A stretch of 64,000 nucleotides of DNA from Oceanicella sp. SM1341 (GCF_003448965.1 NZ_QRGC01000024.1:29321-93320), one strand, 5' to 3'; positions 38,179 through 49,225 are shown, numbered from the stretch's first letter. Program-made: numbers and translations. The notes: generated by a model from the sequence alone, not told the origin.

Positions 38179-40356
38179 ATGGGTTTGGCATTCAACACGG
38201 CACGAGGCGGCATCCTCGGTGTTCTCGTTGCGGCTGGCGCGCTCTGCGCGCCGGCGCCGGGTTTCACGCAGGAGCTCGTGGAGCTTCGCAACGACCTTCC
38301 GGTCACGCTCGTCGCCGACGAGGTGACCTACGATTCCGTGGGCCGCAAGCTCACGGCCAGCGGCTCGGTGGAGGTGTTCTACGGTGACCGCACCCTGACG
38401 GCCGAGCGGATCGTCTACGACCAGGCCACCGACCAGATCACCGCCACCGGCCAGATCGTGGTGCGCAACCCCGACGGCTCCACCCTCTACGCCGATTACG
38501 CCGAGCTCGACCGCGACCTGCAGAACGGCCTGCTGCAATCGGCGCGCTCGGTGCTCGCACAGCGCTTCCGCATCGCCGCGGTGGAGGGCCAGCGCGTGGG
38601 CGGGCGCTACAACGTGCTCGGCAAGGCGGTGTTCTCCAACTGCGAGGTCTGCGCCGAATACCCCGAGCCCTGGTGGCGCATCCGCGCCCGCCGGGTGGTG
38701 CACGACCAGCTTGAGAAGAAGATCCACTACGAGGACGCCACGTTCGACCTGCTCGGCGTGCCGGTGATGTACCTGCCCTACTTCAGCCATCCGGACCCGA
38801 CGGTGGAGCGGATGAGCGGCTTCCTGATGCCGGATTTCCGCCAGTCCGACACTTTCGGCTACGGCGCCAAGCTGCCGTATTACTGGGTGATCGACGAGCA
38901 GAGCGACGCCACCATCACCCCGTTCATCACCACCGACGAGGGCCTGCTGCTGGAGGGCGAGTACCGCCGGCGCTTCGAGAACGGCCGGCTGCGCCTCGGC
39001 GGTGTCGCCACCTACGACAACAGCCTCGACACGGTCGCCCGCCCGCTGCGCGGCACCTTCAACGGCGACGGCTACTACTATCTCTCCGACACGATCTTCG
39101 GGCATTTCGACAGCCGGCTGGTGACGGATGACGGCTTCCTCTCCGATTTCGAGTATTCCGAGGACGACCGGCTCACCTCCGAGGCGGCCATCTCCTCGTT
39201 CCGCCGCGACGGCTACTGGGAGATCGGCACCGCCTATTTCCAGAGCCTGCGCGACGACGAGGGCAAGGGCTCCATCCCCTTCGCCCTGCCGGAATTCGAC
39301 CTCCAGCAGGTCTGGCAGCCCACCTTCGGCGGCGACCTCGGCATCACGCTCAACTCGGTGGGGCTGAAGCGCTCGGAGGGGCAGGACACGTTCCGCGCCA
39401 CCGCCATCGTCGATTACGAGAAGACCTGGATCACCGCCTCGGGCGTCACGCTGCGCGGCTTCGGCTCGGCCCAGTTCGACGCCTTCCGCACCTGGGACAG
39501 CGACGAGGTGCCCAACGAGTACAAGCCGCGCTTCACCCCCGAGCTCGGCGTGGACATGCGCTACCCGCTCATCCAGTCCACCGAGAACGCCACCCATGTG
39601 CTGGAGCCCATCGCCCAGCTGATCTGGTCGGAGCCCAGCACCACCCAGTCGCTGCTGCCCAACGAGGACAGCGCGCTGGTGGAATTCGACGAGACCAACC
39701 TGTTCGACACCTCGCGCTTCGCCGGTTACGACCGGGTGGAGCCGGGCTTCCGCGCCAACCTCGGCGTGCGCTACGAGCGCTTCGACGCCGATGGCTGGAG
39801 CATCGGCACGGTGGTGGGCCGGGTGCTGCGCAACGAGCCGCAGGACGTGTTCGACGACGTGCCGGGCCTAGACGGCCGCGCCTCGGACTATGTGGGTGCC
39901 GTCACCTTCAAGCTGCCGCCCTACCTGAGCCTGGTGAACCGGGTGCTGCTGCGCGAGGACATGGAGTTCGACCGCTACGAGGTGCGGCTCGACAGCGCCT
40001 ACGGCCCGCTCACCCTCGCCGGCTCCTATGTCTACCTCACCCCGGACCCGCAGGCCCAGGCCTTCGACGAGCGCTCGGAAGGCGCTGTCGATGCCTCGTA
40101 TGTGATCGACAGCAACTGGTCGGTGAGCGGGCGCATGCGGTATGATTTCCAGGAGGAGAGTTTCGTTCGGGCCGGCGCCGGGATCACCTACGGGAACGAG
40201 TGTTTCGAGATCGATTTTTCGGTCTACCGGCGATTCACCAGCTCGGAGACGGTGGACGCTTCCACGAGTTTCGGGGTACAGGTGCGCCTTGCCGGACTGG
40301 GCTCAGACCTCACCCGCGCCCGCCGGGCAGACCGGTGCCGCCTGATCACCCGCTGA
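38179..40356 (+). CDS. lptD: LPS-assembly protein LptD
   Basis: This is a 725-residue outer-membrane protein from ATG 38179, with AAAGGAAGG immediately before it; a TTG at 38143 is an alternative. A signal peptide ends near AAGALCAPAPGFTQ. The N-terminal LptA-like OstA domain (VTLVADEVTYDSVGRKLTASGS) is followed by a large beta-barrel. Cysteines in FSNCEVCAEYPEPWW match the LptD family. With LptE it inserts lipopolysaccharide into the outer leaflet. Position next to lptFG and surA, its chaperone, fits. Confidence 0.94.
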   Translation: MGLAFNTARGGILGVLVAAGALCAPAPGFTQELVELRNDLPVTLVADEVTYDSVGRKLTASGSVEVFYGDRTLTAERIVYDQATDQITATGQIVVRNPDGSTLYADYAELDRDLQNGLLQSARSVLAQRFRIAAVEGQRVGGRYNVLGKAVFSNCEVCAEYPEPWWRIRARRVVHDQLEKKIHYEDATFDLLGVPVMYLPYFSHPDPTVERMSGFLMPDFRQSDTFGYGAKLPYYWVIDEQSDATITPFITTDEGLLLEGEYRRRFENGRLRLGGVATYDNSLDTVARPLRGTFNGDGYYYLSDTIFGHFDSRLVTDDGFLSDFEYSEDDRLTSEAAISSFRRDGYWEIGTAYFQSLRDDEGKGSIPFALPEFDLQQVWQPTFGGDLGITLNSVGLKRSEGQDTFRATAIVDYEKTWITASGVTLRGFGSAQFDAFRTWDSDEVPNEYKPRFTPELGVDMRYPLIQSTENATHVLEPIAQLIWSEPSTTQSLLPNEDSALVEFDETNLFDTSRFAGYDRVEPGFRANLGVRYERFDADGWSIGTVVGRVLRNEPQDVFDDVPGLDGRASDYVGAVTFKLPPYLSLVNRVLLREDMEFDRYEVRLDSAYGPLTLAGSYVYLTPDPQAQAFDERSEGAVDASYVIDSNWSVSGRMRYDFQEESFVRAGAGITYGNECFEIDFSVYRRFTSSETVDASTSFGVQVRLAGLGSDLTRARRADRCRLITR

Positions 40357-40397
40357 GGATGACCAGGCCGATGATTGACGAGAAGAAGGAAATTTCG

Positions 40398-41678
40398 ATG
40401 TTCGCGCGTCTGGCCGCTGTGCTGAGCTTCCTCGCCCTCGCCCCCGTTCCCGGGATGGCGCAGCAGGCGCAGGGAGATCCCTTCGCTCCCGCCGTGGTGG
40501 TGAACGACTCCCTCGTGACGAATTTCGACGTGGCGCAGCGCCTGCGCATGATGCAGCTCATGGGCGCGGCGCAGGGCAACGACCCCCAGCCCGCCATCGA
40601 GAGCCTGATCGACGACAAGCTGCGCGCCCAGGCGGCCCGCCGCACCGGCATCGAGCTCTCCGAGGACCAGATCGCGGCCGCGCTCGACGATTTCGCCCGC
40701 CAGCGCGGCTTCGAATCCGGCGAGGAATTCGTGCGGCGCATCGGCGAGGCCGGCGTGTCGCGCCAGGCGGTGGTCGATCTCGTGGCCAACCAGGCCGCCT
40801 TCCGCGAGGCGATGCGCGTGCGCTACCTGCCCCGCGCCCAGCCCACCGACGCCGAGATCGCCGCCGCCACTGCCGAGGGTTCCACGCAGGGCGTCGGCCC
40901 CACCTCGCTGCACATCGCCGAACTGGTGATCCCGGTGCGCGAGCGCGGGCCCGAGCGCACGCGCGAACTGGTGAACCGGCTCTACGAGGAGCTCTCCAAC
41001 GGTGGTGACTTCGCCGCCGCCGCGCGCGAGTACAGCCGCACCCGCAGCGCGCCGCAGGGCGGCGACGTGGGCTGGATGCCGCTCGACCGCATGCCGCCGC
41101 AGATCGGCGACGAGCTCGCCCTGCTCACCACCGGCCAGGTGACCCGCCCCATCGAGGTGCCGGACGCGGTGGTGATGCTCAAGGTGCTCGACGTGCGCCA
41201 GGATGCCATCGCCACCGGCGATGCCGCCTCCGCCGTGCCGGCCGCCCAGGTGACCGTTGCGCGGCTGGTCATCCCGCTGCGCAACGGCGCGACGGAGGCC
41301 GACGAGACCGCCGCCCGGGCCGAGGCCCAGCAGGTGGTGCGCGACATCTCGAGCTGCTCCGACATCGACGCGCGCAAGGCGAGCTACGGGCCCGGCTCCG
41401 GCCTCGAGGGCCCGGTGGCGCTCTCCTCGCTGCCGCAGGGCGAGCGCGAGGCCCTCGCCAACGTGCAGGCCGGCGACATGGCGCGCGTGGCGCGGGTGCC
41501 CGCCGGCATGTCCATCGTGATGGTCTGCGCCCGCACCGAGGACGCGGCCTCGGCCAGCGACGCCACGAGCGACGAGCTGCAGCAGGCCCGCTCGCGGCTG
41601 GTGAACCAGCGCATGGAATCCTACGCTGCGGGCTACCTGCAGGAGCTGCGCCGCGACGCGGTCATCGAGTATCGCTGA
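40398..41678 (+). CDS. surA: periplasmic peptidyl-prolyl isomerase SurA
   Basis: ATG 40398 is preferred because AAGGA lies 7-8 bases before it and it opens a signal peptide FARLAAVLSFLALAPVPGMAQ; earlier ATGs at 40359 and 40371 add charged residues. The 426-residue product has a SurA N-terminal helical domain (residues about 30-170) and parvulin-type domains, one clear in LHIAELVIPV...GGDFAAAAREYSRT...GGDVGWMPLDRMPP. It chaperones outer-membrane proteins such as LptD. Confidence 0.88.
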   Translation: MFARLAAVLSFLALAPVPGMAQQAQGDPFAPAVVVNDSLVTNFDVAQRLRMMQLMGAAQGNDPQPAIESLIDDKLRAQAARRTGIELSEDQIAAALDDFARQRGFESGEEFVRRIGEAGVSRQAVVDLVANQAAFREAMRVRYLPRAQPTDAEIAAATAEGSTQGVGPTSLHIAELVIPVRERGPERTRELVNRLYEELSNGGDFAAAAREYSRTRSAPQGGDVGWMPLDRMPPQIGDELALLTTGQVTRPIEVPDAVVMLKVLDVRQDAIATGDAASAVPAAQVTVARLVIPLRNGATEADETAARAEAQQVVRDISSCSDIDARKASYGPGSGLEGPVALSSLPQGEREALANVQAGDMARVARVPAGMSIVMVCARTEDAASASDATSDELQQARSRLVNQRMESYAAGYLQELRRDAVIEYR

Positions 41679-42646
41679 TGCGCCCCATCGCGCTGACCAT
41701 GGGAGACCCGGCGGGGATCGGCGGTGAGCTCACGCTCGCCGCCTGGGCCGCCCTGCGCAGCGAGACCGTGTTCTACATCATCGGCGACCCGGACTGGCTG
41801 CGCCGCCTCGGCGGCACGGTGCGCGAGATCGCAGCCCCCTCGGAGGCCGCCGCCTGCATGGCCGATGCGCTGCCGGTGCTGCCCGAGCGGCTGGAACGCC
41901 CCGTCACCCTGGCCCAGCCCGACGCGCGGAACGCCGCCGCGGTGGTGCGCTCGATCGAGCGCGCGGTGGCCCAGGCGCTCGGCGGCGAGGCGGCCGCGGT
42001 CTGCACCAACCCGATCAACAAGAAGGCGCTGCAGGACGGCGCGAATTTCGGCTTTCCCGGCCACACCGAGTTTCTCGCCCATCTGTGCGACAGCCCGCGC
42101 CCGGTGATGATGCTGGCGGGGCCCGACCTGCGGGTGGTGCCGGTCACCATCCACATCCCGCTGTCGCAGGTGCCGGCCGCGCTCACGCCCGAGCTGCTGG
42201 AGGAGACGCTGCGTGTCACTCATGCCGGGCTGCAGCGCGATTTCGGAATTCCGGCGCCGCGCATCGCCGTGTCGGGGCTGAACCCCCACGCGGGCGAAGG
42301 CGGCGCGATGGGCTTCGACGAGATCGAGCGCATCATCCCGGTGCTGCACCGGCTCGCGGCCGAGGGCATGCTGGTGACCGGCCCCTTCCCGGCCGACACC
42401 ATGTTCCACCCGCGCGCCCGCGCCACCTACGACGCGGCGGTGTGCATGTACCACGACCAGGCGCTGATCCCGACCAAGACGCTGAACTTCGATGACGGGG
42501 TGAACGTGACCCTGGGCCTGCCCATCGTGCGCACCTCGCCCGATCACGGCACCGCCTATGACATCGCCGGCCGCGGCGTGGCCCGGCCCGACAGCCTGAT
42601 CGCGGCGCTGCGCCTCGCGCGCGACATGGCCGGAGCGCGGGCGTGA
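41678..42646 (+). CDS. pdxA: 4-hydroxythreonine-4-phosphate dehydrogenase
   Basis: This is a 322-residue PdxA; the ATG overlaps the surA stop by one base. It oxidises 4-phosphohydroxy-L-threonine with NAD in pyridoxal phosphate synthesis. The N-terminal [16 protein letters not shown], the metal-binding His in [12 protein letters not shown] and [13 protein letters not shown], and [10 protein letters not shown] near the end are diagnostic. Its stop overlaps the rsmA start. Confidence 0.95.
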   Translation: MRPIALTMGDPAGIGGELTLAAWAALRSETVFYIIGDPDWLRRLGGTVREIAAPSEAAACMADALPVLPERLERPVTLAQPDARNAAAVVRSIERAVAQALGGEAAAVCTNPINKKALQDGANFGFPGHTEFLAHLCDSPRPVMMLAGPDLRVVPVTIHIPLSQVPAALTPELLEETLRVTHAGLQRDFGIPAPRIAVSGLNPHAGEGGAMGFDEIERIIPVLHRLAAEGMLVTGPFPADTMFHPRARATYDAAVCMYHDQALIPTKTLNFDDGVNVTLGLPIVRTSPDHGTAYDIAGRGVARPDSLIAALRLARDMAGARA

Positions 42647-43488
42647 ACCGCAGCCCGGACGGCCTGCCGCCGCTGCGCGAGGTGATCGCGGAACACGATC
42701 TCGCGCCGCGCAAGGCGCTGGGGCAGAACTTCCTCTTCGACCTCAATCTCACCGCGCGCATCGCCCGGAGCGCCGGCAAGCTCGAGGAATGCGACGTGCT
42801 GGAGGTGGGCCCCGGACCCGGCGGCCTCACCCGCGCGTTGCTCATGGAAGGCGCGCGCCGCGTGCTCGCCATCGAGCGCGATTCCCGCTGCCTGCCGGCG
42901 CTGGCGGAGGTGGCCGCGCATTACCCCGGCCGCCTCGAGGTGATCGAGGGCGACGCGCTGAAGATCGACCCGCGCGAGAAGCTCACCGCCCCGATCCGCA
43001 TCGTGGCCAACCTGCCCTACAACGTGGGCACGGAACTGCTCATCCGCTGGCTCACGCCCGCGGAATGGCCGCCGTTCTGGAGCAGCATGACGCTGATGTT
43101 CCAGAAGGAAGTCGCCGAACGTATCGTGGCGCGCCCGGGCTCGAAGGCTTACGGGCGGCTGTCGTTGCTTGCGCAATGGCGCTGCGAGGCACGCATGGTG
43201 TTCGAGGTTCCGCCACAGGCCTTCACCCCGCCGCCGAAGGTGACCTCGGCGATCGTGCATCTCGCTGCCCGTCCCGCGCCGCTCTACCCGGCGCGTGCGG
43301 ATCTCCTGGAACGTGTCGTCGCGGCGGCCTTCGGGCAGCGCCGCAAGATGCTCCGAGCCAGTCTCCGTGCCCTCGGGGGCGATGCGGAGGCCTTGCTTGA
43401 AGCGGCGGGTATCGAACCCACCCGTCGTGCCGAAACCCTTGATCTCTCAGAGTTCTGCGCGCTTGCGCGCGCGTTCGAGGCACGTTGA
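42643..43488 (+). CDS. rsmA: 16S rRNA dimethyladenosine transferase
   Basis: This is a 281-residue RsmA (KsgA) from GTG 42643, coupled to pdxA. It dimethylates two adjacent adenines near the 3' end of 16S rRNA. Motifs are [12 protein letters not shown], the SAM loop [14 protein letters not shown] and catalytic [12 protein letters not shown]. The C-terminal small domain is complete. It closes the operon; DUF4167 lies convergently 10 bp away. Confidence 0.95.
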   Translation: MNRSPDGLPPLREVIAEHDLAPRKALGQNFLFDLNLTARIARSAGKLEECDVLEVGPGPGGLTRALLMEGARRVLAIERDSRCLPALAEVAAHYPGRLEVIEGDALKIDPREKLTAPIRIVANLPYNVGTELLIRWLTPAEWPPFWSSMTLMFQKEVAERIVARPGSKAYGRLSLLAQWRCEARMVFEVPPQAFTPPPKVTSAIVHLAARPAPLYPARADLLERVVAAAFGQRRKMLRASLRALGGDAEALLEAAGIEPTRRAETLDLSEFCALARAFEAR

Positions 43489-43498
43489 GCGGCGGGCG

Positions 43499-44047
43499 TC
43501 AGCCCACCGACGCGGAAGCCGTTTCCGGCTCCTGGGCACCCTGATCATCGGATTTCGCCTCGGATTTCCGGGGCGTCCGGCGACGGGGCGCACGGGTACG
43601 GGTCTTGGGCGCGGGCGCCGGGGTCTCTTCCGCGGCGGCAGCAGGTTCCTCGGCCTTCTCCGCGCTTTCGGGCGTCTCGACGAGCCCGCTTTCGGAGTGG
43701 TCGTCCTCGATGGTGGCGAGCGGCGAGTCGTCCCGCGGCTGCTCCTCGTTGCCGGTCATGGCGTTCTGGTTGCCCTGCCCGGTTTCGCTGCGCGCGTTGA
43801 GCTCGCGCTGCGCTTCGCTGAGCATGCGGATGTAGTGTTCCGCGTGCTGCATGAAGTTTTCTGCCGCGACCCGGTCACCGGACGTCTGAGCGTCCCGCGA
43901 GAGGGTCGTGTATTTTTCGATGATCTGCTGCGGCGTGCCGCGCACCTTGCCTTCGGGTCCGGAACTGTCAAACACTCGGTTGACGATGTTACCGATACTC
44001 TTGCGGCTGCTCTTGTTGCGAGAGCGATTCTTGTTCGAAGATCTCAT
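43499..44047 (-). CDS. DUF4167 domain protein
   Basis: This is a 182-residue protein from ATG 44047 (AGGAA upstream). The basic N-terminus RSSNKNRSRNKSSRKSIGN and the segment GTPQQIIEKYTTLSRDAQ, then ENFMQHAEHYIRML, define the DUF4167 family of alphaproteobacteria. The rest is an acidic then basic low-complexity tail (PAAAAEETPAPAPKTRTRAP). It is likely an RNA- or ribosome-associated protein by composition and neighbours (prmC, prfA), but no function is established. Confidence 0.88.
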   Translation of the reverse strand: MRSSNKNRSRNKSSRKSIGNIVNRVFDSSGPEGKVRGTPQQIIEKYTTLSRDAQTSGDRVAAENFMQHAEHYIRMLSEAQRELNARSETGQGNQNAMTGNEEQPRDDSPLATIEDDHSESGLVETPESAEKAEEPAAAAEETPAPAPKTRTRAPRRRTPRKSEAKSDDQGAQEPETASASVG

Positions 44048-44276
44048 TCGATTTCCTGCACATGGGTGTGCTGCGGGCACTGGCCCAGAGCCGTGCACAA
44101 GCGAAATTCCGCCGGTGTATTCCCGCAATGCCAATTAGTCGGTCCGGCCCCCTGGGAGTGCTGCCTCTCAGTGCAGTCTCGTCCGGACAGGATCTGTCTA
44201 CACTGCGCCAGATGTATGACTCAACCCCTAAACGCGAGAGAGAAACAGTTTTCGGCGGAATCTTGCCTATACTGTG

Positions 44277-45113
44277 TCATCCCTGCACTACCACGACGCG
44301 CGGCTGACCGTTGAGATCATGCCTCAGGGAAACGTGGCAAAACCCTGAATTCCGGAAGATTTCCGGAACAGCATCGCCCTGGTCGTAACCGATTTCGAAC
44401 AGGGCAAGTCCTTGGGGTTCGAGTATCCTGGCCAGTCCGGCTGCGATCTGCCTGTAGGCATCCAGTCCGTCTCCGCCGGGGGTGAGAGCCATGTCCGGCT
44501 CCCAGTCGCGCAATTCCGGGGCGAGCCCCGCCATCGCACTTTCCGAGATATAGGGAGGATTCGAGACGACGCAATCAAATGTTTCGTCGATCCCGTCGAG
44601 CCAGTTGCCATGCCGCAGCAGGCTGCGCTCGCAAACCCCTGCGCTGACGGCATTTTCCCGCGCAACCTCGAGTGCGGGAAAACTTGCGTCAATTCCCGTT
44701 CCGCGTGCATCGGGCCACTCTGCAAGCAAGGTCACGAGCAGAATCCCCGAGCCGGTGCCCAGGTCCAGCACCTTGCGGCGCGGCGGGCCCTCGAGCGCGA
44801 TTTCCACGATGAGCTCGGTTTCCGGCCGGGGGTCGAGCACATCTGGGGTCACGCGGAAGTCCCGCCCCCAGAAGGCGCGGCGGCCCAGGATCTGCGACAC
44901 CGGCTGCCGCCGCAGCCGCGCCGCCAGATAGGCGGAAAACCGCTCATGCTCCTCCCCTCCCGGCGGATCGGCAAGCTCGGTGGAGAATCGCGCCGCGGAC
45001 AGCCCGGAGGCCTCGCGCAGCAGCAGCCGCGCGTCGCGCTCCGCGCCGGGCACGCCCGCGGCGCGCAGGGCGGCGCCGGCGCGGGCCAGAAGGGCGGCGC
45101 GGCTTTCGCTCAT
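44277..45113 (-). CDS. prmC: peptide chain release factor N5-glutamine methyltransferase
   Basis: This is a 278-residue PrmC that methylates the Gln of the GGQ motif in release factors. It shows an N-terminal helical domain, the SAM loop [15 protein letters not shown] and the catalytic motif SNPPYI. The ATG overlaps the prfA stop by 4 bp, so enzyme and substrate are co-translated. Confidence 0.95.
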   Translation of the reverse strand: MSESRAALLARAGAALRAAGVPGAERDARLLLREASGLSAARFSTELADPPGGEEHERFSAYLAARLRRQPVSQILGRRAFWGRDFRVTPDVLDPRPETELIVEIALEGPPRRKVLDLGTGSGILLVTLLAEWPDARGTGIDASFPALEVARENAVSAGVCERSLLRHGNWLDGIDETFDCVVSNPPYISESAMAGLAPELRDWEPDMALTPGGDGLDAYRQIAAGLARILEPQGLALFEIGYDQGDAVPEIFRNSGFCHVSLRHDLNGQPRVVVVQG

Positions 45114-46165
45114 GGCTCGAGCTGGGCCAGGCGCGCGGCCTGGTCGGCGGCCACCAGCGCGTCCACCACCTCGCCGAGGTCTCCGGCCATGATCTGCTCC
45201 AGCCGGTAGAGGGTGAGGTTGATGCGGTGGTCGGTCATGCGCCCCTGCGGGAAGTTGTAGGTGCGGATGCGCTCCGAGCGATCGCCCGAGCCCACCTGCG
45301 AGCGGCGCTCGGCGGCGCGGCTGTCGGCGGCCTGCTGGCGCTGCATGTCGTAGAGCCGGGCGCGCAGCACCTCCAGCGCGCGGGCGCGATTCTGGTGCTG
45401 GGATTTCTCCGAGCTGGTCACCACGATGCCGGTGGGAATGTGGGTGATGCGCACGGCCGAGTCGGTGGTGTTCACGTGCTGGCCGCCCGCCCCGCTGGCG
45501 CGCATCGTGTCGATGCGGATGTCGGCGGCGGGGATCTCCACCTCCGTCTCGGCCGCCTCGGGCAGCACGGCCACGGTGGCGGCGGAAGTGTGGATGCGGC
45601 CTCCCGATTCGGTCTCCGGCACGCGCTGCACCCGGTGCACGCCGGATTCGTATTTCATCCGGGCGAACACGCCGGGCCCGCGCACCGCGGCCACCACCTC
45701 GCGGATGCCGCCGAGCTCGGTGTCGGTCTCGTCGAGGATCTCGAAGCTCCAGCCCTGGCTCTCGGCGAAGCGCTGATACATGCGCAGCAGGTCAACGGCG
45801 AAGAGCGAGGCCTCGTCACCCCCGGTGCCGGGGCGGATCTCGAGGATCGCGGGGCGGGTGTCGGCGATGTCGCGCGGCAGCAGGGCCACGCGCATGGCCT
45901 GTTCCAGCTCCGGGCGCCGCGCCTCCACCGCGGCCAGTTCCTCGCGCGCGAGGCCGGCCACCTCGGGATCGTTGAGCAGGGCCCGGGCGGCGGCTTCATC
46001 CTCTAGCAGCGCGCGATAGGCGGCGATCTGTTCGGCCACCGGCTTCAGCTCGGCATACTCGCGCGACAGCGCCGCGAGATCGGCCGGCGACAGGGCCTCC
46101 GAGAGACGCGCTTCGAGGTAGGCGAAGCGCTGGGAAATGGTGTCGAGCTTTTCCTTCGGGATCAT
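45110..46165 (-). CDS. prfA: peptide chain release factor 1
   Basis: This is a 351-residue RF1 from ATG 46165 (another ATG at 46177). It reads UAA and UAG stop codons. The anticodon-like tripeptide is PET in [10 protein letters not shown], the GGQ catalytic motif is in [15 protein letters not shown], and [15 protein letters not shown] marks the domain 1/2 border. It overlaps prmC by 4 bp. Confidence 0.95.
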   Translation of the reverse strand: MIPKEKLDTISQRFAYLEARLSEALSPADLAALSREYAELKPVAEQIAAYRALLEDEAAARALLNDPEVAGLAREELAAVEARRPELEQAMRVALLPRDIADTRPAILEIRPGTGGDEASLFAVDLLRMYQRFAESQGWSFEILDETDTELGGIREVVAAVRGPGVFARMKYESGVHRVQRVPETESGGRIHTSAATVAVLPEAAETEVEIPAADIRIDTMRASGAGGQHVNTTDSAVRITHIPTGIVVTSSEKSQHQNRARALEVLRARLYDMQRQQAADSRAAERRSQVGSGDRSERIRTYNFPQGRMTDHRINLTLYRLEQIMAGDLGEVVDALVAADQAARLAQLEP

Positions 46166-46242
46166 GCGCAGGAGCATTGGACCGCGGCGCGGGAATGGTC
46201 AAGCGCCCTCGTGGGGCGGCGCGTTCCGTGCTAGGATGGCGC

Positions 46243-46515
46243 ATGTCACGGGCGCTCGCCATCGCTGTGCTGCTCTGCCCCTGGCCGCTCGCGGCACAGG
46301 CTCCGGCCCCCGCGCGCCAGGCGCCGGACTGCTACTGCACCGACAGCCGGGGCGCCCGGGTGGAGATGGGCGACACCCGCTGCCTCGAAGTGGACGGGCG
46401 GGTGTTCCTCGCCCGCTGCGCGATGTCGCTGAACGTGCCGACCTGGCGCGAGGTGAGCGGCGGCTGCGCGCTCACCCCGTCCTCGCGGCTGGAGCGGCCG
46501 GAGCGGGCCGGCTGA
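46243..46515 (+). CDS. small secreted cysteine-rich protein, unknown function
   Basis: This is a 90-residue product from ATG 46243 with AGGA before it. Residues 1-18 (SRALAIAVLLCPWPLAAQ) are a signal peptide. The mature part has five cysteines (two in DCYCTD, then one each in RCLEV, ARCAMS and GGCALT) and a conserved-looking SLNVPTWRE stretch. It lies alone on the plus strand between the minus-strand prfA and ispG genes, ending 4 bp from the ispG stop. It is likely a periplasmic protein stabilised by disulfides. Confidence 0.65.
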   Translation: MSRALAIAVLLCPWPLAAQAPAPARQAPDCYCTDSRGARVEMGDTRCLEVDGRVFLARCAMSLNVPTWREVSGGCALTPSSRLERPERAG

Positions 46516-46519
46516 ACCG

Positions 46520-47644
46520 TCACTCGGCCGCGATCTTCGCCCTCTCGGCCTCGATCTCGGCGGCGCGCGCCTCCACCAGCTCGACGATGTGGTCGACCAT
46601 GCGGGCGTTGTCCATCTTGTGGTCCTGCTTGCCGGCCATGTAGACCATGCCCGAGCCCGCGCCGCCGCCGGTGAAGCCGATGTCTGTCATCAGCGCCTCG
46701 CCCGGGCCGTTCACCACGCAGCCGATGATCGACAGGCTCATCGGGGTCTGGACATGCGCGAGACGCTCCTCCAGCGCGGAGACGGTCCTGATCACGTCGA
46801 AGCCCTGCCGCGCGCAGGAGGGGCAGGAGATGATGGTGACGCCGCGGTGGCGCAGGCCGAGGGATTTCAGGATCTCGAACCCCACCTTCACCTCTTCCAC
46901 CGGGTCGGCGGAGAGGGAGACGCGCAGCGTGTCGCCGATGCCCATCCAGAGCAGGTTCCCCAGCCCGATGGCCGACTTTATGGTGCCCGACATCAGCCCG
47001 CCCGCCTCGGTGATGCCGAGGTGGATGGGAGCGTCGCAGGCATCCGCGAGGCCCTGGTAGGCGGCGGCGGCGAGAAACACGTCGGAAGCTTTCACCGAGA
47101 TCTTGAACTCGTGGAAGTCGTTGTCCTGCAAAAGTTTCATGTGGTGCAGGCCGCTTTCGACCATCGCCTCCGGGCAAGGCTCGCCGTATTTCTCCAGCAG
47201 GTGGCGCTCGAGCGAGCCCGCGTTCACGCCGATGCGGATGGAGCAGCCATGGTCACGCGCGGCCTTCACCACCTCGCGCACCCGCTCGGCGGAGCCGATG
47301 TTGCCGGGATTGATGCGCAGGCAGGCGGCACCGGCCTGCGCGGCCTCGATGGCGCGCTGGTAGTGGAAGTGGATGTCGGCCACCACGGGCACGTTCACCT
47401 GGGCCACGATGTCCTTCAGCGCCGCCGAGCTCTCCCTGTCGGGCACCGAGACGCGGACGATGTCGACCCCCACCTCCTCGCAGCGACGGATCTGCGCCAC
47501 GGTGGCGGCGACGTCGGTGGTGGGGGTGTTGGTCATGGTCTGGACCGAGATCGGGGCATCGCCGCCGACGGCGACCTTGCCCACGTGGATCTGGCGGCTC
47601 TTGCGGCGGTAGATGTCACGCCACGGACGGATGCTGTTGCTCAT
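46520..47644 (-). CDS. ispG: 4-hydroxy-3-methylbut-2-enyl-diphosphate synthase
   Basis: This is a 374-residue IspG of the non-mevalonate isoprenoid pathway. It reduces MEcPP with a [4Fe-4S] cluster. Three cluster cysteines are visible, two in [13 protein letters not shown] and one in [11 protein letters not shown]. The N-terminal TIM barrel begins [15 protein letters not shown]. The gene follows the RodZ-like gene in the same direction after 81 bp. Confidence 0.96.
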   Translation of the reverse strand: MSNSIRPWRDIYRRKSRQIHVGKVAVGGDAPISVQTMTNTPTTDVAATVAQIRRCEEVGVDIVRVSVPDRESSAALKDIVAQVNVPVVADIHFHYQRAIEAAQAGAACLRINPGNIGSAERVREVVKAARDHGCSIRIGVNAGSLERHLLEKYGEPCPEAMVESGLHHMKLLQDNDFHEFKISVKASDVFLAAAAYQGLADACDAPIHLGITEAGGLMSGTIKSAIGLGNLLWMGIGDTLRVSLSADPVEEVKVGFEILKSLGLRHRGVTIISCPSCARQGFDVIRTVSALEERLAHVQTPMSLSIIGCVVNGPGEALMTDIGFTGGGAGSGMVYMAGKQDHKMDNARMVDHIVELVEARAAEIEAERAKIAAE

Positions 47645-47725
47645 GTCGGGTGCCCTGCTCGCGCCGTTGCTGTGCTGGTCGGGAAAATAGGCCCGGGCGG
47701 AGGCAATGTCACCCCCCGGCCCGGG

Positions 47726-48937
47726 TTACTCCGAGGCCGGGAGAGCGGCGTTCTTTGCGACCGGGGTGTCGGGGATGGCGGCGAGGCTCGCCTGCGGCCA
47801 GGAGGCCTGCACGTCGTTGGCCACGAGCGAGACCTTCTTCGCCACGCCGGTGCCCCTGCCCAGCGGGCCGAACACCTTGCCGCCCACCCGCAGGTAGACC
47901 GCCCCGGCATTGCCGGCGCGCAGCAGCGGACCGTCGAGATCGTCGGGCACCTCGTAGCTCTCGCCGGGGCTGAGGATCTTCTCGAACAGCACGGTGCCGT
48001 TGGGCAGGTACACCCGCACCCAGGCGTTTTCGCGCGCATAGACCGAGACGCCGGCCGGGGCGGCGAGGGCCACCTGGTCGGGCACGGCATCGACGGCGGC
48101 CTCGACCGCGGAGACCACGGCCTCCGGGAGCACCGGCACCACCGCCGTGCCGGCATCGGCCACGGTGCCGGGCAGCACCGCGGTGGTGCCGGCGAGGCGC
48201 GGGGCGAAATGGCCGATGCGATTGGGGTCGATCGCGGCGATCGGGCCGTCCCGCGGCTCGATCTCCGGCGCTTCGAGGCGGGGCGCGTAGATCTCGGTGA
48301 GGGCGAGCTCGCGCGGGCTGGTTGCCGAAGGCGCGCCGGAGGCGATCTCGCTGCCTTCGGGCGCGACGGGAGCGCTCGGCTCGTCGAGCACGTCGGGCAC
48401 CTGGGCGATGGGGGCGAAGCCGATGCGCTGGATGTCCTTGAGCAGGTACCAGCCGCCGTAGCCCAGCCCCCCGATGAGCAGCGCCAGCATCAGCACCGAA
48501 CCGAGGCCGGAAAGGGCGGCGAAGGAGATGTCCGGGGCGGTGGGCCGCGCGAATCGCGACTTGCGCAGCATCTCGTCGGAGATCGAGCGCGCGGAGCCGG
48601 GCACGTTCTGCTGGCGGCGGGCCTGCGACATGCCGGCGAGGTCGGAGTTCACGCCGCGGAAGCCCGATTCGTCGCAGAAGCGGCGGTAGGTCTCCTCGGC
48701 GTCGAGATTGAGGTAGCGCGCGTAGGCCCGCACGTAGCCGGCGATGAAGCCGCGATTCGGGAAGACGGAGGCGTCGCAGTTCTCGATCGCGTCGATGTAG
48801 GCGGCCTTGATCTTGAGGTCGCGCTGCACGTCGAGCAGCGACTTCCCAAGCGACGCGCGTTCTCCCCTGAGTTCATCACCCAGCCGGAGCTCATAGGAGT
48901 CAAACCCCTGAAGGGCTATGACGCTCTCGTCCCGCAT
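47726..48937 (-). CDS. RodZ-like HTH membrane protein (DUF4115)
   Basis: This is a 403-residue protein from ATG 48937; the start is tentative because upstream residues are also open. The N-terminal helix-turn-helix (GDELRGERASLGKSLLDVQRD, then NRGFIAGYVRAYARYLNLD) is followed by one membrane helix near residues 155-180 (ALSGLGSVLMLALLIGGLGYG), a long Ala/Pro-rich linker and a C-terminal DUF4115 domain (WVRVYLPNGTVLFEKILSPG). This matches RodZ, which links MreB to the cell-wall machinery. ispG next to rodZ is a common order. Confidence 0.85.
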   Translation of the reverse strand: MRDESVIALQGFDSYELRLGDELRGERASLGKSLLDVQRDLKIKAAYIDAIENCDASVFPNRGFIAGYVRAYARYLNLDAEETYRRFCDESGFRGVNSDLAGMSQARRQQNVPGSARSISDEMLRKSRFARPTAPDISFAALSGLGSVLMLALLIGGLGYGGWYLLKDIQRIGFAPIAQVPDVLDEPSAPVAPEGSEIASGAPSATSPRELALTEIYAPRLEAPEIEPRDGPIAAIDPNRIGHFAPRLAGTTAVLPGTVADAGTAVVPVLPEAVVSAVEAAVDAVPDQVALAAPAGVSVYARENAWVRVYLPNGTVLFEKILSPGESYEVPDDLDGPLLRAGNAGAVYLRVGGKVFGPLGRGTGVAKKVSLVANDVQASWPQASLAAIPDTPVAKNAALPASE

Positions 48938-49225
48938 CCTGCGCTCATCGCCTCGCGCAAGCTCGTGGCCTGCGCCTTTGTTATCCCGGTTGAGAAGCCC
49001 TCCATACAGGCTTTCCCGGCTCTTTCGCAACAAAGCTTAGCACAGATTTGGCGAAATGCCGGAACTTTCACACAAGATGAAGATATCCCCGCAAGGGTGG
49101 CAAGATTCCGCCGGAAACGGCCCGGCCCGGGCGGATTCGCGCCAGCGCTGCACCCCGCTGCGCGCCGCAACCCGGGGCTGCAGCCGGCCGGTCGGAGACG
49201 CGGGTGGCGCACCACGGCCCCGGCC

